DNA of 64,000 nt from Meghimatium bilineatum. Taxonomy: Eukaryota; Mollusca; Gastropoda; Stylommatophora; Philomycidae. A program made the position numbers and the translations under genes. The stretch is from the NCBI GenBank assembly GCA_034231615.1, contig CM067306.1:36748071-36812070 (forward strand), in the 5' to 3' direction. The notes beneath the pieces are model-generated. The model had not been told where the DNA came from. It saw only the letters and a list, made by a program, of their open reading frames with translations, and searched no databases. Shown here piece by piece: positions 23,701 through 38,500 of the stretch; the stretch's first letter is position 1; every line of letters begins with the position of its first letter.

Positions 23701-25444
23701 GAAAATGAAAAGATATATTTCTAGTGATAATCTACCGGTAGATACATTTATGAGATGTGTTGAAAAGTTTGGAAAAGAAAATAAAAAAATATATTACTAG
23801 TGATAATCTACTGGTAGATACATTTATGAAATGTGTTGAAAGGTTTGAACAAGAAAATGAAAAGATATATTTCTAGTGATAATCTACCGGTAGATACATT
23901 TATGAGATGTGTTGAAAAGATTGAAAAAGAATATAAAAAAATATATTTCTAATGATAAACTATATACATTTATGAAATGTGTTGAAAAGTTTGAAAAAGA
24001 AAATGAAAAGATATATTTCTAGTGATAATCTACCGGTAGATACATTTATGAAATATGTTGAAAAGTTTGAACAAGAAAATGAAAAGATATATTTCTAGTG
24101 ATAATCTACCGGTAGATACATTTATGAGATGTGTTGACAAGATTGAAAAAGAAAATAGAAAAATATATTTCTAATGATAAACTACTGGTAGATACATTTA
24201 TGAGATGTGTTGAAAAGTTTGAAAAAGAAAATTAAAAAATATATTTCTAATGATAAACTACCAGTAGATACATTTATGAGATGTGTTGAAAAATTTGAAA
24301 AGAAAATAAAAAAATATATTTCTAATGATAAACTAGATACATTGCTGAAATGTGTTGAAAAGTTTCAAAATCAAAGAAATATTTTTCTAATGATAAATTA
24401 GATACATTTATGAAAAGTTTGAACAAGAAAATTTTTTTAAAGTATTTCTAATGATAAACTAGATACATTTATGAAATGTGTTGAAAAGATTGAAAAAGAA
24501 AATAAAAAAATATATTTCTAATGATAAACTACTGGTAGATACATTTATGAGATGTGTTGAAAAGTTTGAAAAATATAATAAAAAATATATTTCTACCGAT
24601 AATCTAGATACATTTATGAGATGTGTTGAAAAGTTTGAAAATCAAAGAAATATTTTTCTAATGATAAATTAGATACATTTATGAAATATGTTGAGAGGCT
24701 TGAAAAAGAAAATAAATAAATATATTTCTAGTGATAAACTAGATAACATTTAAGAAATGTGTTGAAAAGTTTGAAAAAGAAAATAAAAAAATATATTTCT
24801 AGTGATAAACATGAAATATGTCGAAAAGTTTGAAAATGAAAAAAAATATATTTCTAGTAATAAACTAGATACATTTATGAAATGTGTTGAAAAGTTTGAA
24901 CAAGAAAATGAAAAGATATATTTCTAGTGATAATCTAGATACATTGCTGAAATGTGTTGAAAAGTCTCAAAATCAAAGAAATATTTTTCTAATGATAAAT
25001 TAGATACATTTATGAGATGTGTTGAAAAGTTTGAAAATCAAAGAAATATATTTCTAGTGATAAATTAGATACATTTATGAAATATGTTGACAGGTTTGAA
25101 AAAGAAAATAAAAAAATATATTTCTAGTGATAAACTAGATAACATTTAAGAAATGTGTTGAAAAGTTTGAAAAAGAAAAAAAAGATATTTCTAGTAATAA
25201 ACTAGATACATTTATGAAATGTGTTGAAAAGTTTGAACAAGAAAATGAAAAGATATATTTCTAGTGATAATCTACCGGTAGATACATTTATGAAATATGT
25301 TGAAAAGTTTGAACAAGAAAATGAAAAGATATATTTCTAGTGATAATCTACCGGTAAACATACAGGTAAACATACATACATTTATGAAATGTGTTGAAAT
25401 GTTTGAAAAAGAAAATCAAAAAATAAATTTCTATTGATCAACTA
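17713..25444. repeat. 70/76-bp satellite, block 4
   Basis: This is 7.7 kb of uninterrupted satellite with both monomer classes and the shortened variants. It is dominated by two copies of a 3,258-bp higher-order repeat. No non-satellite insertion is visible. Confidence 0.97.
17960..24475. repeat. higher-order repeat, 3,258-bp period, two copies
   Basis: The monomer order in about 17960-21217 repeats in about 21218-24475. Markers agree exactly: GAGCTGTG at 18033 and 21291, and TATATACAC at 18454 and 21712. The copies are nearly identical, which implies a recent duplication by unequal exchange or a similar process. Confidence 0.92.
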
Positions 25445-25957
25445 CCGTTAAATTCTGAATATAAACCCATCCGATTGTAGGCCGATAACATTACTATCCC
25501 TTCCCAAAAGTGGAGAAAGTCGAAAGTCCGACTATAGACCGACATCCCCAACTTAACAAAGCCGGCAATAATGAACTTCATCATCATAAGAAAGAACGGG
25601 CATGCTAAATGGAAATTAACACAAACTTTTGCAACTCTAAGAAAATAGCATTCCTTTCATTTGCTTCACTCATGTAACTTGAATGAATCAAGGAATGAAA
25701 CCCCGGTGGCTACTGTATTCTGGATCAATATATCCGAAAATAATGAATACCCGGTAGGCTGACTTCCCTATCCATGACTATAGACGGTTTATGAGGTGGC
25801 GAGACTTTGGGGAACAAAGTTTTTCCTGAATGAATTGTCTGTGTTGGGTGTCTGGACGTTATGACGCGGAACAGCGCTAGTGAATAGTAATTACTATGTA
25901 ACTATTATGTCACTGGCTTCTGACAGTGACGTTTAAGTGGGAAATGATGAAAGGCAA
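25445..25957 (+). mobile_element. truncated transposon, left-end fragment 3 (513 bp)
   Basis: It has the same junctions as the other fragments. It shares with the pieces at 28118 and 30780 the substitution GATAACATTACTATCCC in place of GATAACCTAACTATCCC. This groups these three as a subfamily separate from those at 7193, 14471 and 17200. Confidence 0.95.
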
Positions 25958-28117
25958 TTGATGATACATTTATGAGATGTGTTGAAAAGATTGAAAAAGA
26001 AAATAAAAAAATATATTTCTAATGATAAACTACCGGTAGATACATTTATGAGATGTGTTGAAAAGTTTGAAAAAGAAAAATAAAAAAATATATTTCTACC
26101 GATAAACTAGATACATTGCTGAAATGTGTTGAAAAGTCTCAAAATCAAAGAAATATTTTTCTAATGATAAATTATATACATTTATGAAATGTGTTGAAAT
26201 GTTTGAAAAAGAAAAATCAAAAAATAAATTTCTATTGATCAACTATATACACTTATGAAATGTGTTGAAAAGTTTGGAAAAGAAAATAAAAAAATATATT
26301 TCTAGTGATAAACTATATACATTTATGAAATGTGTTGAAAAGTTTGAAAAAGAAAATGAAAAGATATATTTCTAGTGATAATCTACCGGTAGATACATTT
26401 ATGAAATATGTTGAAAAGTTTGAACAAGAAAATGAAAAGATATATTTCTAGTGATAATCTACCGGTAGATACATTTATGAGATGTGTTGACAAGATTGAA
26501 AAAGAAAATAGAAAAATATATTTCTAATGATAAACTACTGGTAGATACATTTATGAGATGTGTTGAAAAGTTTGAAAAAGAAAATTAAAAAATATATTTC
26601 TAATGATAAACTACCAGTAGATACATTTATGAGATGTGTTGAAAAGTTTGAAAATAAAAAAATAAATTTCTAATGATAATCTAGATACATTTATGAGATG
26701 TGTTGAAAAGTTTGAAAATCAAAGAAATATTTTTCTAATGATAAATTAGATACATTTATGAAAAGTTTGAACAAGAAAATTTTTTTAAAGTATTTCTAAT
26801 GATAAACTAGATACATTTATGAAATGTGTTGAAAAGATTGAAAAAGAAAATAAAAAAATATATTCCTAATGATAAACTACTGGTAGATACATTTATGAGA
26901 TGTGTTGAAAAGTTTGAAAAAGAAAATTAAAAAATATATTTCTAATGATAAACTACCGGTAGATACATTTATGAGATGTGTTGAAAAGTTTGAAAAATAT
27001 AATAAAAAATATATTTCTACCGATAATCTAGATACATTTATGAGATGTGTTGAAAAGTTTGAAAATCAAAGAAATATTTTTCTAATGATAAATTAGATAC
27101 ATTTATGAAATATGTTGAGAGGTTTGAAAAAGAAAATAAATAAATATATTTCTAGTGATAAACTAGATAACATTTAAGAAATGTGTTGAAAAGTTTGAAA
27201 AAGAAAATAAAAAAATATATTTCTAGTGATAAACATGAAATATGTCGAAAAGTTTGAAAATGAAAAAAAATATATTTCTAGTAATAAACTAGATACATTT
27301 ATGAAATGTGTTGAAAAGTTTGAACAAGAAAATGAAAAAATATATTTCTAGTGATAATCTACCAGTAGATACATTTATGAAATATGTTGAAAAGGTTGTA
27401 CAAGAAAATGAAAAGATATATTTCTAGTGATAATCTACCGGTAGATACATTTATGAGATGTGTTGAAAAGATTGAAAAAGAAAATAAAAAAATATATTTC
27501 TAATGATAAACTACTGGTAGATACATTTATGAACTGTGTTGAAAAGTTTGGAAAAGAAAATAAAAAAATATATTACTAGTGATAATCTACTGGTAGATAC
27601 ATTTATGAAATATGTTGAAAGGTTTGAACAAGAAAATGAAAAGATATATTTCTAGTGATAATCTACCGGTAGATACATTTATGAGATGTGTTGAAAAGAT
27701 TGAAAAAGAATATAAAAAAATATATTTCTAATGATAAACTACCGGTAGATACATTTATGAGATGTGTTGAAAAGTTTGAAAAAGAAAAATAAAAAAATAT
27801 ATTTCTACCGATAAACTAGATACATTGCTGAAATGTGTTGAAAAGTCTCAAAATCAAAGAAATATTTTTCTAATGATAAATTATATACATTTATGAAATG
27901 TGTTGAAATGTTTGAAAAAGAAAATCAAAAAATAAATTTCTATTGATCAACTATATACACTTATGAAATGTGTTGAAAAGTTTGAACAAGAAAATGAAAA
28001 GATATATTTCTAGTGATAATCTACCGGTAAACATACAGGTAAACATACATACATTTATGAAATGTGTTGAAATGTTTGAAAAAGAAAATCAAAAAATAAA
28101 TTTCTATTGATCAACTA
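25958..28117. repeat. 70/76-bp satellite, block 5
   Basis: Mixed monomers lie between two transposon fragments. Monomer order matches block 6 at an offset of about 2,673 bp. Confidence 0.97.
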
Positions 28118-28630
28118 CCGTTAAATTCTGAATATAAACCCATCCGATTGTAGGCCGATAACATTACTATCCCTTCCCAAAAGTGGAGAAAGTCGAAAGT
28201 CCGACTATAGACCGACATCCCCAACTTAACAAAGCCGGCAATAATGAACTTCATCATCATAAGAAAGAACGGGCATGCTAAATGGAAATTAACACAAACT
28301 TTTGCAACTCTAAGAAAATAGCATTCCTTTCATTTGCTTCACTCATGTAACTTGAATGAATCAAGGAATGAAACCCCGGTGGCTACTGTATTCTGGATCA
28401 ATATATCCGAAAATAATGAATACCCGGTAGGCTGACTTCCCTATCCATGACTATAGACGGTTTATGAGGTGGCGAGACTTTGGGGAACAAAGTTTTTCCT
28501 GAATGAATTGTCTGTGTTGGGTGTCTGGACGTTATGACGCGGAACAGCGCTAGTGAATAGTAATTACTATGTAACTATTATCTCACTGGCTTCTGACAGT
28601 GACGTTTAAGTGGGAAATGATGAAAGGCAA
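28118..28630 (+). mobile_element. truncated transposon, left-end fragment 4 (513 bp)
   Basis: It has the same left and right junctions as the other three fragments and differs from the fragment at 25445 at very few positions, for example TATCTCACTGG for TATGTCACTGG. Confidence 0.95.
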
Positions 28631-30779
28631 TTGATGATACATTTATGAGATGTGTTGAAAAGATTGAAAAAGAAAATAAAAAAATATATTTCTAATGATA
28701 AACTACCGGTAGATACATTTATGAGATGTGTTGAAAAGTTTGAAAAAGAAAAATAAAAAAATATATTTCTACCGATAAACTAGATACATTGCTGAAATGT
28801 GTTGAAAAGTCTCAAAATCAAAGAAATATTTTTCTAATGATAAATTATATACATTTATGAAATGTGTTGAAATGTTTGAAAAAGAAAATCAAAAAATAAA
28901 TTTCTCTTGATCAACTATATACACTTATGAAATGTGTTGAAAAGTTTGGAAAAGAAAATAAAAAAATATATTTCTAGTGATAAACTATATACATTTATGA
29001 AATGTGTTGAAAAGTTTGAAAAAGAAAATGAAAAGATATATTTCTAGTGATAATCTACCGGTAGATACATTTATGAAATATGTTGAAAAGTTTGAACAAG
29101 AAAATGAAAAGATATATTTCTAGTGATAATCTACCGGTAGATACATTTATGAGATGTGTTGACAAGATTGAAAAAGAAAATAGAAAAATATATTTCTAAT
29201 GATAAACTACTGGTAGATACATTTATGAGATGTGTTGAAAAGTTTGAAAAAGAAAATTAAAAAATATATTTCTAATGATAAACTACCAGTAGATACATTT
29301 ATGAGATGTGTTGAAAAGTTTGAAAATAAAAAAATAAATTTCTAATGATAATCTAGATACATTTATGAGATGTGTTGAAAAGTTTGAAAATCAAAGAAAT
29401 ATTTTTCTAATGATAAATTAGATACATTTATGAAAAGTTTGAACAAGAAAATTTTTTTAAAGTATTTCTAATGATAAACTAGATACATTTATGAAATGTG
29501 TTGAAAAGATTGAAAAGGAAAATAAAAAAATATATTCCTAATGATAAACTACTGGTAGATACATTTATGAGATGTGTTGAAAAGTTTGAAAAAGAAAATT
29601 AAAAAATATATTTCTAATGATAAACTACCGGTAGATACATTTATGAGATGTGTTGAAAAGTTTGAAAAATATAATAAAAAATATATTTCTACCGATAATC
29701 TAGATACATTTATGAGATGTGTTGAAAAGTTTGAAAATCAAAGAAATATTTTTCTAATGATAAATTAGATACATTTATGAAATATGTTGAGAGGTTTGAA
29801 AAAGAAAATAAATAAATATATTTCTAGTGATAAACTAGATAACATTTAAGAAATGTGTTGAAAAGTTTGAAAAAGAAAATAAAAAAATATATTTCTAGTG
29901 ATAAACATGAAATATGTCGAAAAGTTTGAAAATGAAAAAAAATATATTTCTAGTAATAAACTAGATACATTTATGAAATGTGTTGAAAAGTTTGAACAAG
30001 AAAATGAAAAAATATATTTCTAGTGATAATCTACCAGTAGATACATTTATGAAATATGTTGAAAAGGTTGTACAAGAAAATGAAAAGATATATTTCTAGT
30101 GATAATCTACCGGTAGATACATTTATGAGATGTGTTGAAAAGATTGAAAAAGAAAATAAAAAAATATATTTCTAATGATAAACTACTGGTAGATACATTT
30201 ATGAACTGTGTTGAAAAGTTTGGAAAAGAAAATAAAAAAATATATTACTAGTGATAATCTACTGGTAGATACATTTATGAAATATGTTGAAAGGTTTCAA
30301 CAAGAAAATGAAAAGATATATTTCTAGTGATAATCTACCGGTAGATACATTTATGAGATGTGTTGAAAAGATTGAAAAAGAATATAAAAAAATATATTTC
30401 TAATGATAAACTACCGGTAGATACATTTATGAGATGTGTTGAAAAGTTTGAAAAAGAAAAATAAAAAAATATATTTCTACCGATAAACTAGATACATTGC
30501 TGAAATGTGTTGAAAAGTCTCAAAATCAAAGAAATATTTTTCTAATGATAAATTATATACATTTATGAAATGTTTGAAAAAGAAAATCAAAAAATAAATT
30601 TCTATTGATCAACTATATACACTTATGAAATGTGTTGAAAAGTTTGAACAAGAAAATGAAAAGATATATTTCTAGTGATAATCTACCGGTAAACATACAG
30701 GTAAACATACATACATTTATGAAATGTGTTGAAATGTTTGAAAAAGAAAATCAAAAAATAAATTTCTATTGATCAACTA
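28631..30779. repeat. 70/76-bp satellite, block 6
   Basis: This is the second unit of the 2,673-bp higher-order repeat, ending in the TTGATCAAC monomer with TA at 30778-30779 next to the full-length transposon. Confidence 0.97.
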
Positions 30780-30803
30780 CCGTTAAATTCTGAATATAAA
30801 CCA
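30780..30803 (+). repeat. left terminal inverted repeat, transposon copy 2
   Basis: CCGTTAAATTC then TGAATATAAACC forms the left end. The first 11 bases are an exact reverse complement of the right end at 32764-32774. Confidence 0.88.
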
Positions 30804-32751
30804 ATCCGATTGTAGGCCGATAACATTACTATCCCTTCCCAAAAGTGGAGAAAGTCGAAAGTCCGACTATAGACCGACATCCCCAACTTAACAAAGCCGG
30901 CAATAATGAACTTCATCATCATAAGAAAGAACGGACATGCTAAATGGAAATTAACACAAACTTTTGCAACTCTAAGAAAATAGCATTCCTTTCATTTGCT
31001 TCACTCATGTAACTTGAATGAATCAAGGAATGAAACCCCGGTGGCTACTGTATTCTGGGTCAATATATCCGAAAATAATGAATACCCGGTAGGCTGACTT
31101 CCCTATCCATGACTATAGACGGTTTATGAGGTGGCGAGACTTTGGGGAACAAAGTTTTTCCTGAATGAATTGTCTGTGTTGGGTGTCTGGACGTTATGAC
31201 GCGGAACAGCGCTAGTGAATAGTAATTACTATGTAACTATTATGTCACTGGCTTCTGACAGTGACGTTTAAGTGGGAAATGATGAAAGGCAAGACAGCAA
31301 GATCACGTTTGTTTTTATAAGATACAGAAGAGTTTGAAGTTCCTGGTTATGTTTACCATGTGGGGAGAATACGGTAATAAAATAAACATAACAGAGGATT
31401 GTGAAATTGATCTCTTCTTCCATTAAATGTACAGTGGTTGGGGGAGGGAATCAATTACGGTGCAATTTTACTACAAAATGCCTATGATGTGTTGTGATTT
31501 GGAACCTGTTTCAAATCTTCTATAAAGAAAGATTACATTTTAGTCACTTATCTGAATGGCATCACATAATGTGAGGGAAACGTGGATTGGTTGAGCCGAT
31601 TGAAATGGGTAGGGCCAGTAGTCCATCTTCAGCCTCAGTGGGCTGGACTAATTAACAGAATATACCTAGCACCAGTATGTAACTACCGGTATTTGCCACC
31701 AAGTTCTCACAAAAATATTGCAGACAGTCATTCCCCAGCTTTGTTTTTAAAAGATACAGAATCAACAGTTTGAACTTAACAATGAGTTTGAACTTTGTGT
31801 GACCTGTATGTTTACCTTATACAGTAATATAAACATGAGGCACAGCTCAGAAGAGTTTCACTATTTATTTCTCTCCGCCATCCCACCAACACTGCCTAAG
31901 TAGCAAAGTTTTGGATGTCAGTTACATGTTTGTGCAAGACAGTGTTTGTGCAAGACTGTTGATTGTAGAAAAAGACCGCTGTACAGAATTAATTAGGACT
32001 TCATTCTTTATGTTTCTGATTATTGTCTTGGTCCCTATTTATATACTTGGAGTCGCATGTTAAAAATTGGCAAGGCCGACCAGCACATGCACGGAAATAC
32101 TCAAAATCTGCCTTTGATGTGTTTTTACATTTTCTGTACACAGGTCTTATAGCCTAGTAGACGGTCAGTAACTGTTGTAACATTTGCTTTACCCAAAATG
32201 AAAGTGTGTGACAGTGTTTAGACTACTGGTAGTCGGTGTTTCCCTACAAAAACAAGACTGGGCCTTGATGATAAACATGTGTTACTGGTAGATCAGCTTA
32301 GGCTACCATATTTCGTTTTTTCACAGACCATTACCGTATTTTGGTCAATATATAAAAAACGGTAATACCCATTGCTAAAAATAGCATTTCCGGGGAAATT
32401 AAGCTCAGTAAAAATGGCGGGCATGGCATGTCGGAAATAACGATATAGACCTAGTAAGTGAGTTTTATCAAGAAATATCGGAGGTTTCGAAGGAAATATT
32501 GTATGATATATAGAAATTAATGTAATTAGAGGCTTAGCAGTATGGTAGTACGCTCTAGATTGTTGGAGAGCCCTAGTCATTTTATCCTGGTTTAATATAT
32601 CGGGACATGTGAGTTGTCACTGGCATTTTTTTTAAAGTGTTTTTCTCCTTTTTTACTGTGATTTGGGCGTAATTTTTTTTTTTAATTTGATGTTACTCGA
32701 TTATAAGACGAAGAGTATGAAGTCATCTCTGTTTATTGTCCAAAAATTCTC

Positions 32752-32774
32752 GGGTTATACACGGAATTTAACGG
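32752..32774 (-). repeat. right terminal inverted repeat, transposon copy 2
   Basis: GGGTTATACAC then GGAATTTAACGG forms the right end, followed by the duplicated TA at 32775-32776. Confidence 0.88.
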
Positions 32775-35579
32775 TATATACACTTATGAAATGTGTTGAA
32801 AAGTTTGGAAAAGAAAATGAAAAGATATATTTCTAGTGATAATCTACCGGTAGATACATTTATGAAATATGTTGAAAAGTTTGAACAAGAAAATGAAAAG
32901 ATATATTTCTAGTGATAATCTACCGGTAGATACATTTATGAAATGTGTTGAAAAGATTGAAAAAGAAAATAAAAAAATATATTTCTAATGATAAACTACT
33001 GGTAGATACATTTATGAGATGTATTGAAAAGTTTGAAAAAGAAAATTAAAAAATATATTTCTAATGATAAACTACCAGTAGATACATTTATGAGATGTGT
33101 TGAAAAGTTTGAAAATGATAATAAAAAATATATTTCTACCGATAATCTAGATACATTGCTGAAATGTGTTGAAAAGTCTCAAAATCAAAGAAATATTTTT
33201 CTAATGATAAATTAGATACATTTATGAGATGTGTTTAAAAGTTTGAAAATCAAAGAAATATATTTCTAGTGATAAATTAGATACATTTATGAAATATGTT
33301 GACAGGTTTGAAAAAGAAAATAAAAAAATATATTTCTAGTGATAAACTAGATAACATTTAAGAAATGTGTTGAAAAGTTTGAAAAAGAAAATAAAAAAAT
33401 ATATTTCTAGTGATAAACATGAAATATGTCGAAAAGTTTGAAAATGAAAAAAAAATATATTTCTAGTAATAAACTAGATACATTTATGAAATGTGTTGAA
33501 AAGTTTGAACAAGAAAATGAAAAGATATATTTCTAGTGATAATCTACCGGTAGATACATTTATGAAATATGTTGAAAAGTTTGAACAAGAAAATGAAAAG
33601 ATATATTTCTAGTGATAATCTACCGGTAAAAAAGGATAAATTTATGAGATGTGTTGAAAAGATTGAAAAAGAAAATAAAAAAATATATTTCTAATGATAA
33701 ACTACTGGTAGATACATTTATGAGATGTGTTGAAAAGTTTGAAAAAGAAAATTAAAAAATATATTTCTAGTGATAATCTACCGGTAGATACATTTATGAA
33801 ATATGTTGAAAAGGTTGAACAAGAAAATGAAAAGATATATTTCTAGTGATAATCTACCGGTAGATACATTTATGAGATGTGTTGAAAAGATTGAAAAAGA
33901 AAATAAAAAAATATATTTCTAATGATAAACTACTGGTAGATACATTTATGAGCTGTGTTGAAAAGTTTGGAAAAGAAAATAAAAAAATATATTACTAGTG
34001 ATAATCTACTGGTAGATACATTTATGAAATATGTTAAAAGGTTTGAACAAGAAAATGAAAAGATATATTTCTAGTGATAATCTACCGGTAGATACATTTA
34101 TGAGATGTGTTGAAAAGATTGAAAAAGAATATAAAAAAATATATTTCTAATGATAAACTACCGGTAGATACATTTATGAGATGTGTTGAAAAGTTTGAAA
34201 AAGAAAAATAAAAAAATATATTTCTACCGATAAACTAGATACATTGCTGAAATGTGTTGAAAAGTCTCAAAATCAAAGAAATATTTTTTACTAATGATAA
34301 ATTATATACATTTATGAAATGTGTTGAAATGTTTGAAAAAGAAAATCAAAAAATAAATTTCTATTGATCAACTATATACACTTATGAAATGTGTTGAAAA
34401 GTTTGGAAAAGAAAATAAAAAAATATATTTCTAGTGATAAACTATATACATTTATGAAATGTGTTGAAAAGTTTGAAAAAGAAAATGAAAAGATATATTT
34501 CTAGTGATAATCTACCGGTAGATACATTTATGAAATATGTTGAAAAGTTTGAACAAGAAAATGAAAAGATATATTTCTAGTGATAATCTACCGGTAGTTA
34601 CATTTATGAGATGTGTTGAGAAGATTGAAAAAGAAAATAGAAAAATATATTTCTAATGATAAACTACTGGTAGATACATTTATGAGATGTGTTGAAAAGT
34701 TTGAAAAAGAAAATTAAAAAATATATTTCTAATGATAAACTACTGGTAGATACATTTTTGAGATGTGTTGAAAAGTTTGAAAAGAAAATAAAAAAATATA
34801 TTTCTAATGATAAACTAGATACATTGCTGAAATGTGTTGAAAAGTTTCAAAATCAAAGAAATATTTTTCTAATGATAAATTAGATACATTTATGAAAAGT
34901 TTGAAAAAGAAAATAAAAAAATATATTTCTAATGATAAACTACTGGTAGATACATTTATGAGATGTGTTGAAAAGTTTGAAAAAGATAATAAAAAATATA
35001 TTTCTACCGATAAACTAGATACATTGCTGAAATGTGTTGAAAAGTCTCAAAATCAAAGAAATATTTTTCTAATGATAAATTAGATATATTTATGAGATGT
35101 GTTGAAAAGTTTGAAAATCAAAGAAATATATTTCTAGTGATAAATTAGATACATTTATGAAATATGTTGACAGGTTTGAAAAAGAAAATAAAAAAATATA
35201 TTTCTAGTGATAAACTAGATACATTTAAGAAATGTGTTGAAAAGTTTGAAAAAGAAAATAAAAAAATATATTTCTAGTGATAAACATGAAATATGTCGAA
35301 AAGTTTGAAAATGAAAAAAAATATATTTCTAGTAATAAACTAGATACATTTATGAAATGTGTTGAAAAGTTTGAACAAGAAAATGAAAAGATATATTTCT
35401 AGTGATAATCTACCGGTAGATACATTTATGAAATATGTTGAAAAGTTTGAACAGGAAAATGAAAAGATATATTTCTAGTGATAATCTACCGGTAGATACA
35501 TTTATGAGATGTGTTGAAAAGATTGAAAAAGAAAATAAAAAAATATATTTCTAATGATAAACTACTGGTAGATACATTT

Positions 35580-38500
35580 ATGAGATGTGTTGAAAAGTTT
35601 GAAAAAGAAAATTAAAAAATATATTTCTAATGATAAACTACCGGTAGATACATTTATGAGATGTGTTGAAAAGTTTGAAAAAGATAATAAAAAATATATT
35701 TCTACCGATAAACTAGATACATTGCTGAAATGTGTTGAAAAGTCTCAAAATCAAAGAAATATTTTTCTAATGATAAATTAGATACATTTATGAGATGTGT
35801 TGAAAAGTTTGAAAATTAAAAAAATATATTTCTAATGATAAACTAGATACATTTATGAAATGTGTTTTAAAATGTTTGAATAAGAAAATCACAAAATATA
35901 TTTCTAATGATAAACTAGATACATTTATGAAATGTGTTGAAAAGTTTGAAAAAGAAAATGAAAAGATATATTTCTAGTGATAAACGTGAAATATGTCGAA
36001 AAGTTTGAAAATGAAAAAAAATATATTTCTAGTAATAAATTAGATACATTTATGAAATGTGTTGAAAAGTTTGAACAAGAAAATGAAAAAATATATTTCT
36101 AATGCTAAACTACTGGTAGATACATTTATGAGCTGTGTTGAAAAGTTTGGAAAAGAAATTAAAAAAATATATTACTAGTGATAATCTACTGGTAGATACA
36201 TTTATGAAATATGTTGAAAGGTTTGAACAAGAAAATGAAAAGATATATTTCTAGTGATAATCTACCGGTAGATACATTTATGAGATGTGTTGAAAAGATT
36301 GAAAAAGAATATAAAAAAATATATTTCTAATGATAAACTACTGGTAGATACATTTTTGAGATGTGTTGAAAAGTTTGAAAAAGAAAATTAAAAAATATAT
36401 TTCTAATGATAAACTACCGGTAGATACATTTATGAGATGTGTTGAAAAGTTTGAAAAAGAAAATTAAAAAATATATTTCTACCGATAAACTAGATACATT
36501 GCTGAAATGTGTTGAAAAGTCTCAAAATCAAAGAAATATTTTTCTAATGATAAATTATATACATTTATGAAATGTTTGAAAAAGAAAATCAAAAAAAAAA
36601 TTTCTATTGATCAACTATATACACTTATGAAATGTGTTGAAAAGTTTGGAAAAGAAAATAAAAAAATATATTTCTAGTGATAAACTATATACATTTATGA
36701 AATGTGTTGAAAAGTTTGAAAAAGAAAATGAAAAGATATATTTCTAGTGATAATCTACCGGTAGATACATTTATGAAATATGTTGAAAAGTTTGAACAAG
36801 AAAATGAAAAGATATATTTCTAGTGATAATCTACCGGTAGATACATTTATGAGATGTGTTGACAAGATTGAAAAAGAAAATAGAAAAATATATTTCTAAT
36901 GATAAACTACTGATAGATACATTTATGAGATGTGTTGAAAAGTTTGAAAAAGAAAATTAAAAAATATATTTCTAATGATAAACTACCGGTAGATACATTT
37001 ATGAAATATGTTGAAAAGGTTGAACAAGAAAATGAAAAGATATATTTCTAGTGATAATCTACCGGTAGATACATTTATGAGATGTGTTGAAAAGATTAAA
37101 AAGAAAATAAAAAAATATATTTCTAATGATAAACTACTGGTAGATACATTTATGAGATGTGTTGAAAAGTTTGAAAAAGATAATAAAAAATATATTTCTA
37201 CCGATAATCTAGATACATTGCTGAAATGTGTTGAAAAGTCTCAAAATCAAAGAAATATTTTTCTAATGATAAATTAGATACATTTATGAGATGTGTTGAA
37301 AAGTTTGAAAATCAAAGAAATATATTTCTAGTGATAAATTAGATACATTTATGAAATATGTTGACAGGTTTGAAAAAGAAAATAAAAAAATATATTTCTA
37401 GTGATAAACTAGATAACATTTAAGAAATGTGTTGAAAAGTTTGAAAAAGAAAATAAAAAAATATATTTCTAGTGATAAACATGAAATATGTCGAAAAGTT
37501 TGAAAATGAAAAAAAAAATATTTCTTGTAATAAACTAGATACATTTATGAAATGTGTTGAAAAGTTTGAACAAGAAAATGAAAAGATATATTTCTAGTGA
37601 TAATCTACCGGTAGATACATTTATGAAATATGTTGAAAAGTTTGAACAAGAAAATGAAAAGATATATTTCTAGTGATAATCTACCGGTAGATACATTTAT
37701 GAGATGTGTTGAAAAGATTGAAAAAGAAAATAAAAAAATATATTTCTAATGATAAACTACTGGTAGATACATTTATGAGATGTGTTGAAAAGTTTGAAAA
37801 AGAAAATTAAAAAATATATTTCTAGTGATAATCTACCGGTAGATACATTTATGAAATATGTTGAAAAGGTTGAACAAGAAAATGAAAAGATATATTTCTA
37901 GTGATAATCTACCGGTAGATACATTTATGAGATGTGTTGAAAAGATTGAAAAAGAAAATAAAAAAATATATTTCTAATGATAAACTACTGGTAGATACAT
38001 TTATGAGCTGTGTTGAAAAGTATGGAAAAGAAAATAAAAAAAAAAATTTCTATTTATCAACTATATACACTTATGAAATGTGTTGAAAAGTTTGGAAAAG
38101 AAAATAAAAAAATATATTTCTAGTGATAAACTATATACATTTATGAAATGTGTTGAAAAGTTTGAAAAAGAAAATGAAAAGATATATTTCTAGTGATAAT
38201 CTACCGGTAGATACATTTATGAAATATGTTGAAAAGTTTGAACAAGAAAATGAAAAGATATATTTCTAGTGATAATCTACCGGTAGATACATTTATGAGA
38301 TGTGTTGACAAGATTGAAAAAGAAAATAGAAAAATATATTTCTAATGATAAACTACTGGTAGATACATTTATGAGATGTGTTGAAAAGTTTGAAAAAGAA
38401 AATTAAAAAATATATTTCTAATGATAAACTACTGGTAGATACATTTTTGAGATGTGTTGAAAAGTTTGAAAAGAAAATAAAAAAATATATTTCTAATGAT

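Larger units (their letters stand above)
25350..30690. repeat. higher-order repeat, 2,673-bp period, containing the transposon fragment
   Basis: GGTAAACATACAGG occurs at 25353, 28026 and 30688, and the transposon left end at 25445, 28118 and 30780. The first spacing is 2,673 bp. The second is 2,662 bp because the last copy lost 11 bases near 30570. The third unit carries the full-length transposon where the first two carry the 513-bp piece. Confidence 0.92.
30780..32774 (+). mobile_element. full-length non-autonomous TA-site DNA transposon, copy 2 (1,995 bp)
   Basis: This is almost identical to the copy at 7193-9188 and sits in the same monomer context (GATCAAC-TA on the left, TATATACAC on the right). 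Its outer 11 bases form a perfect inverted repeat: CCGTTAAATTC and GAATTTAACGG. The same two uninformative frames are present (31582-31773 and, minus strand, 32293-32580); neither looks like a transposase. The identical insertion point suggests that both full copies come from one insertion multiplied with the satellite. It shares ACATTACTATCCC with the fragments at 25445 and 28118. Confidence 0.87.
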
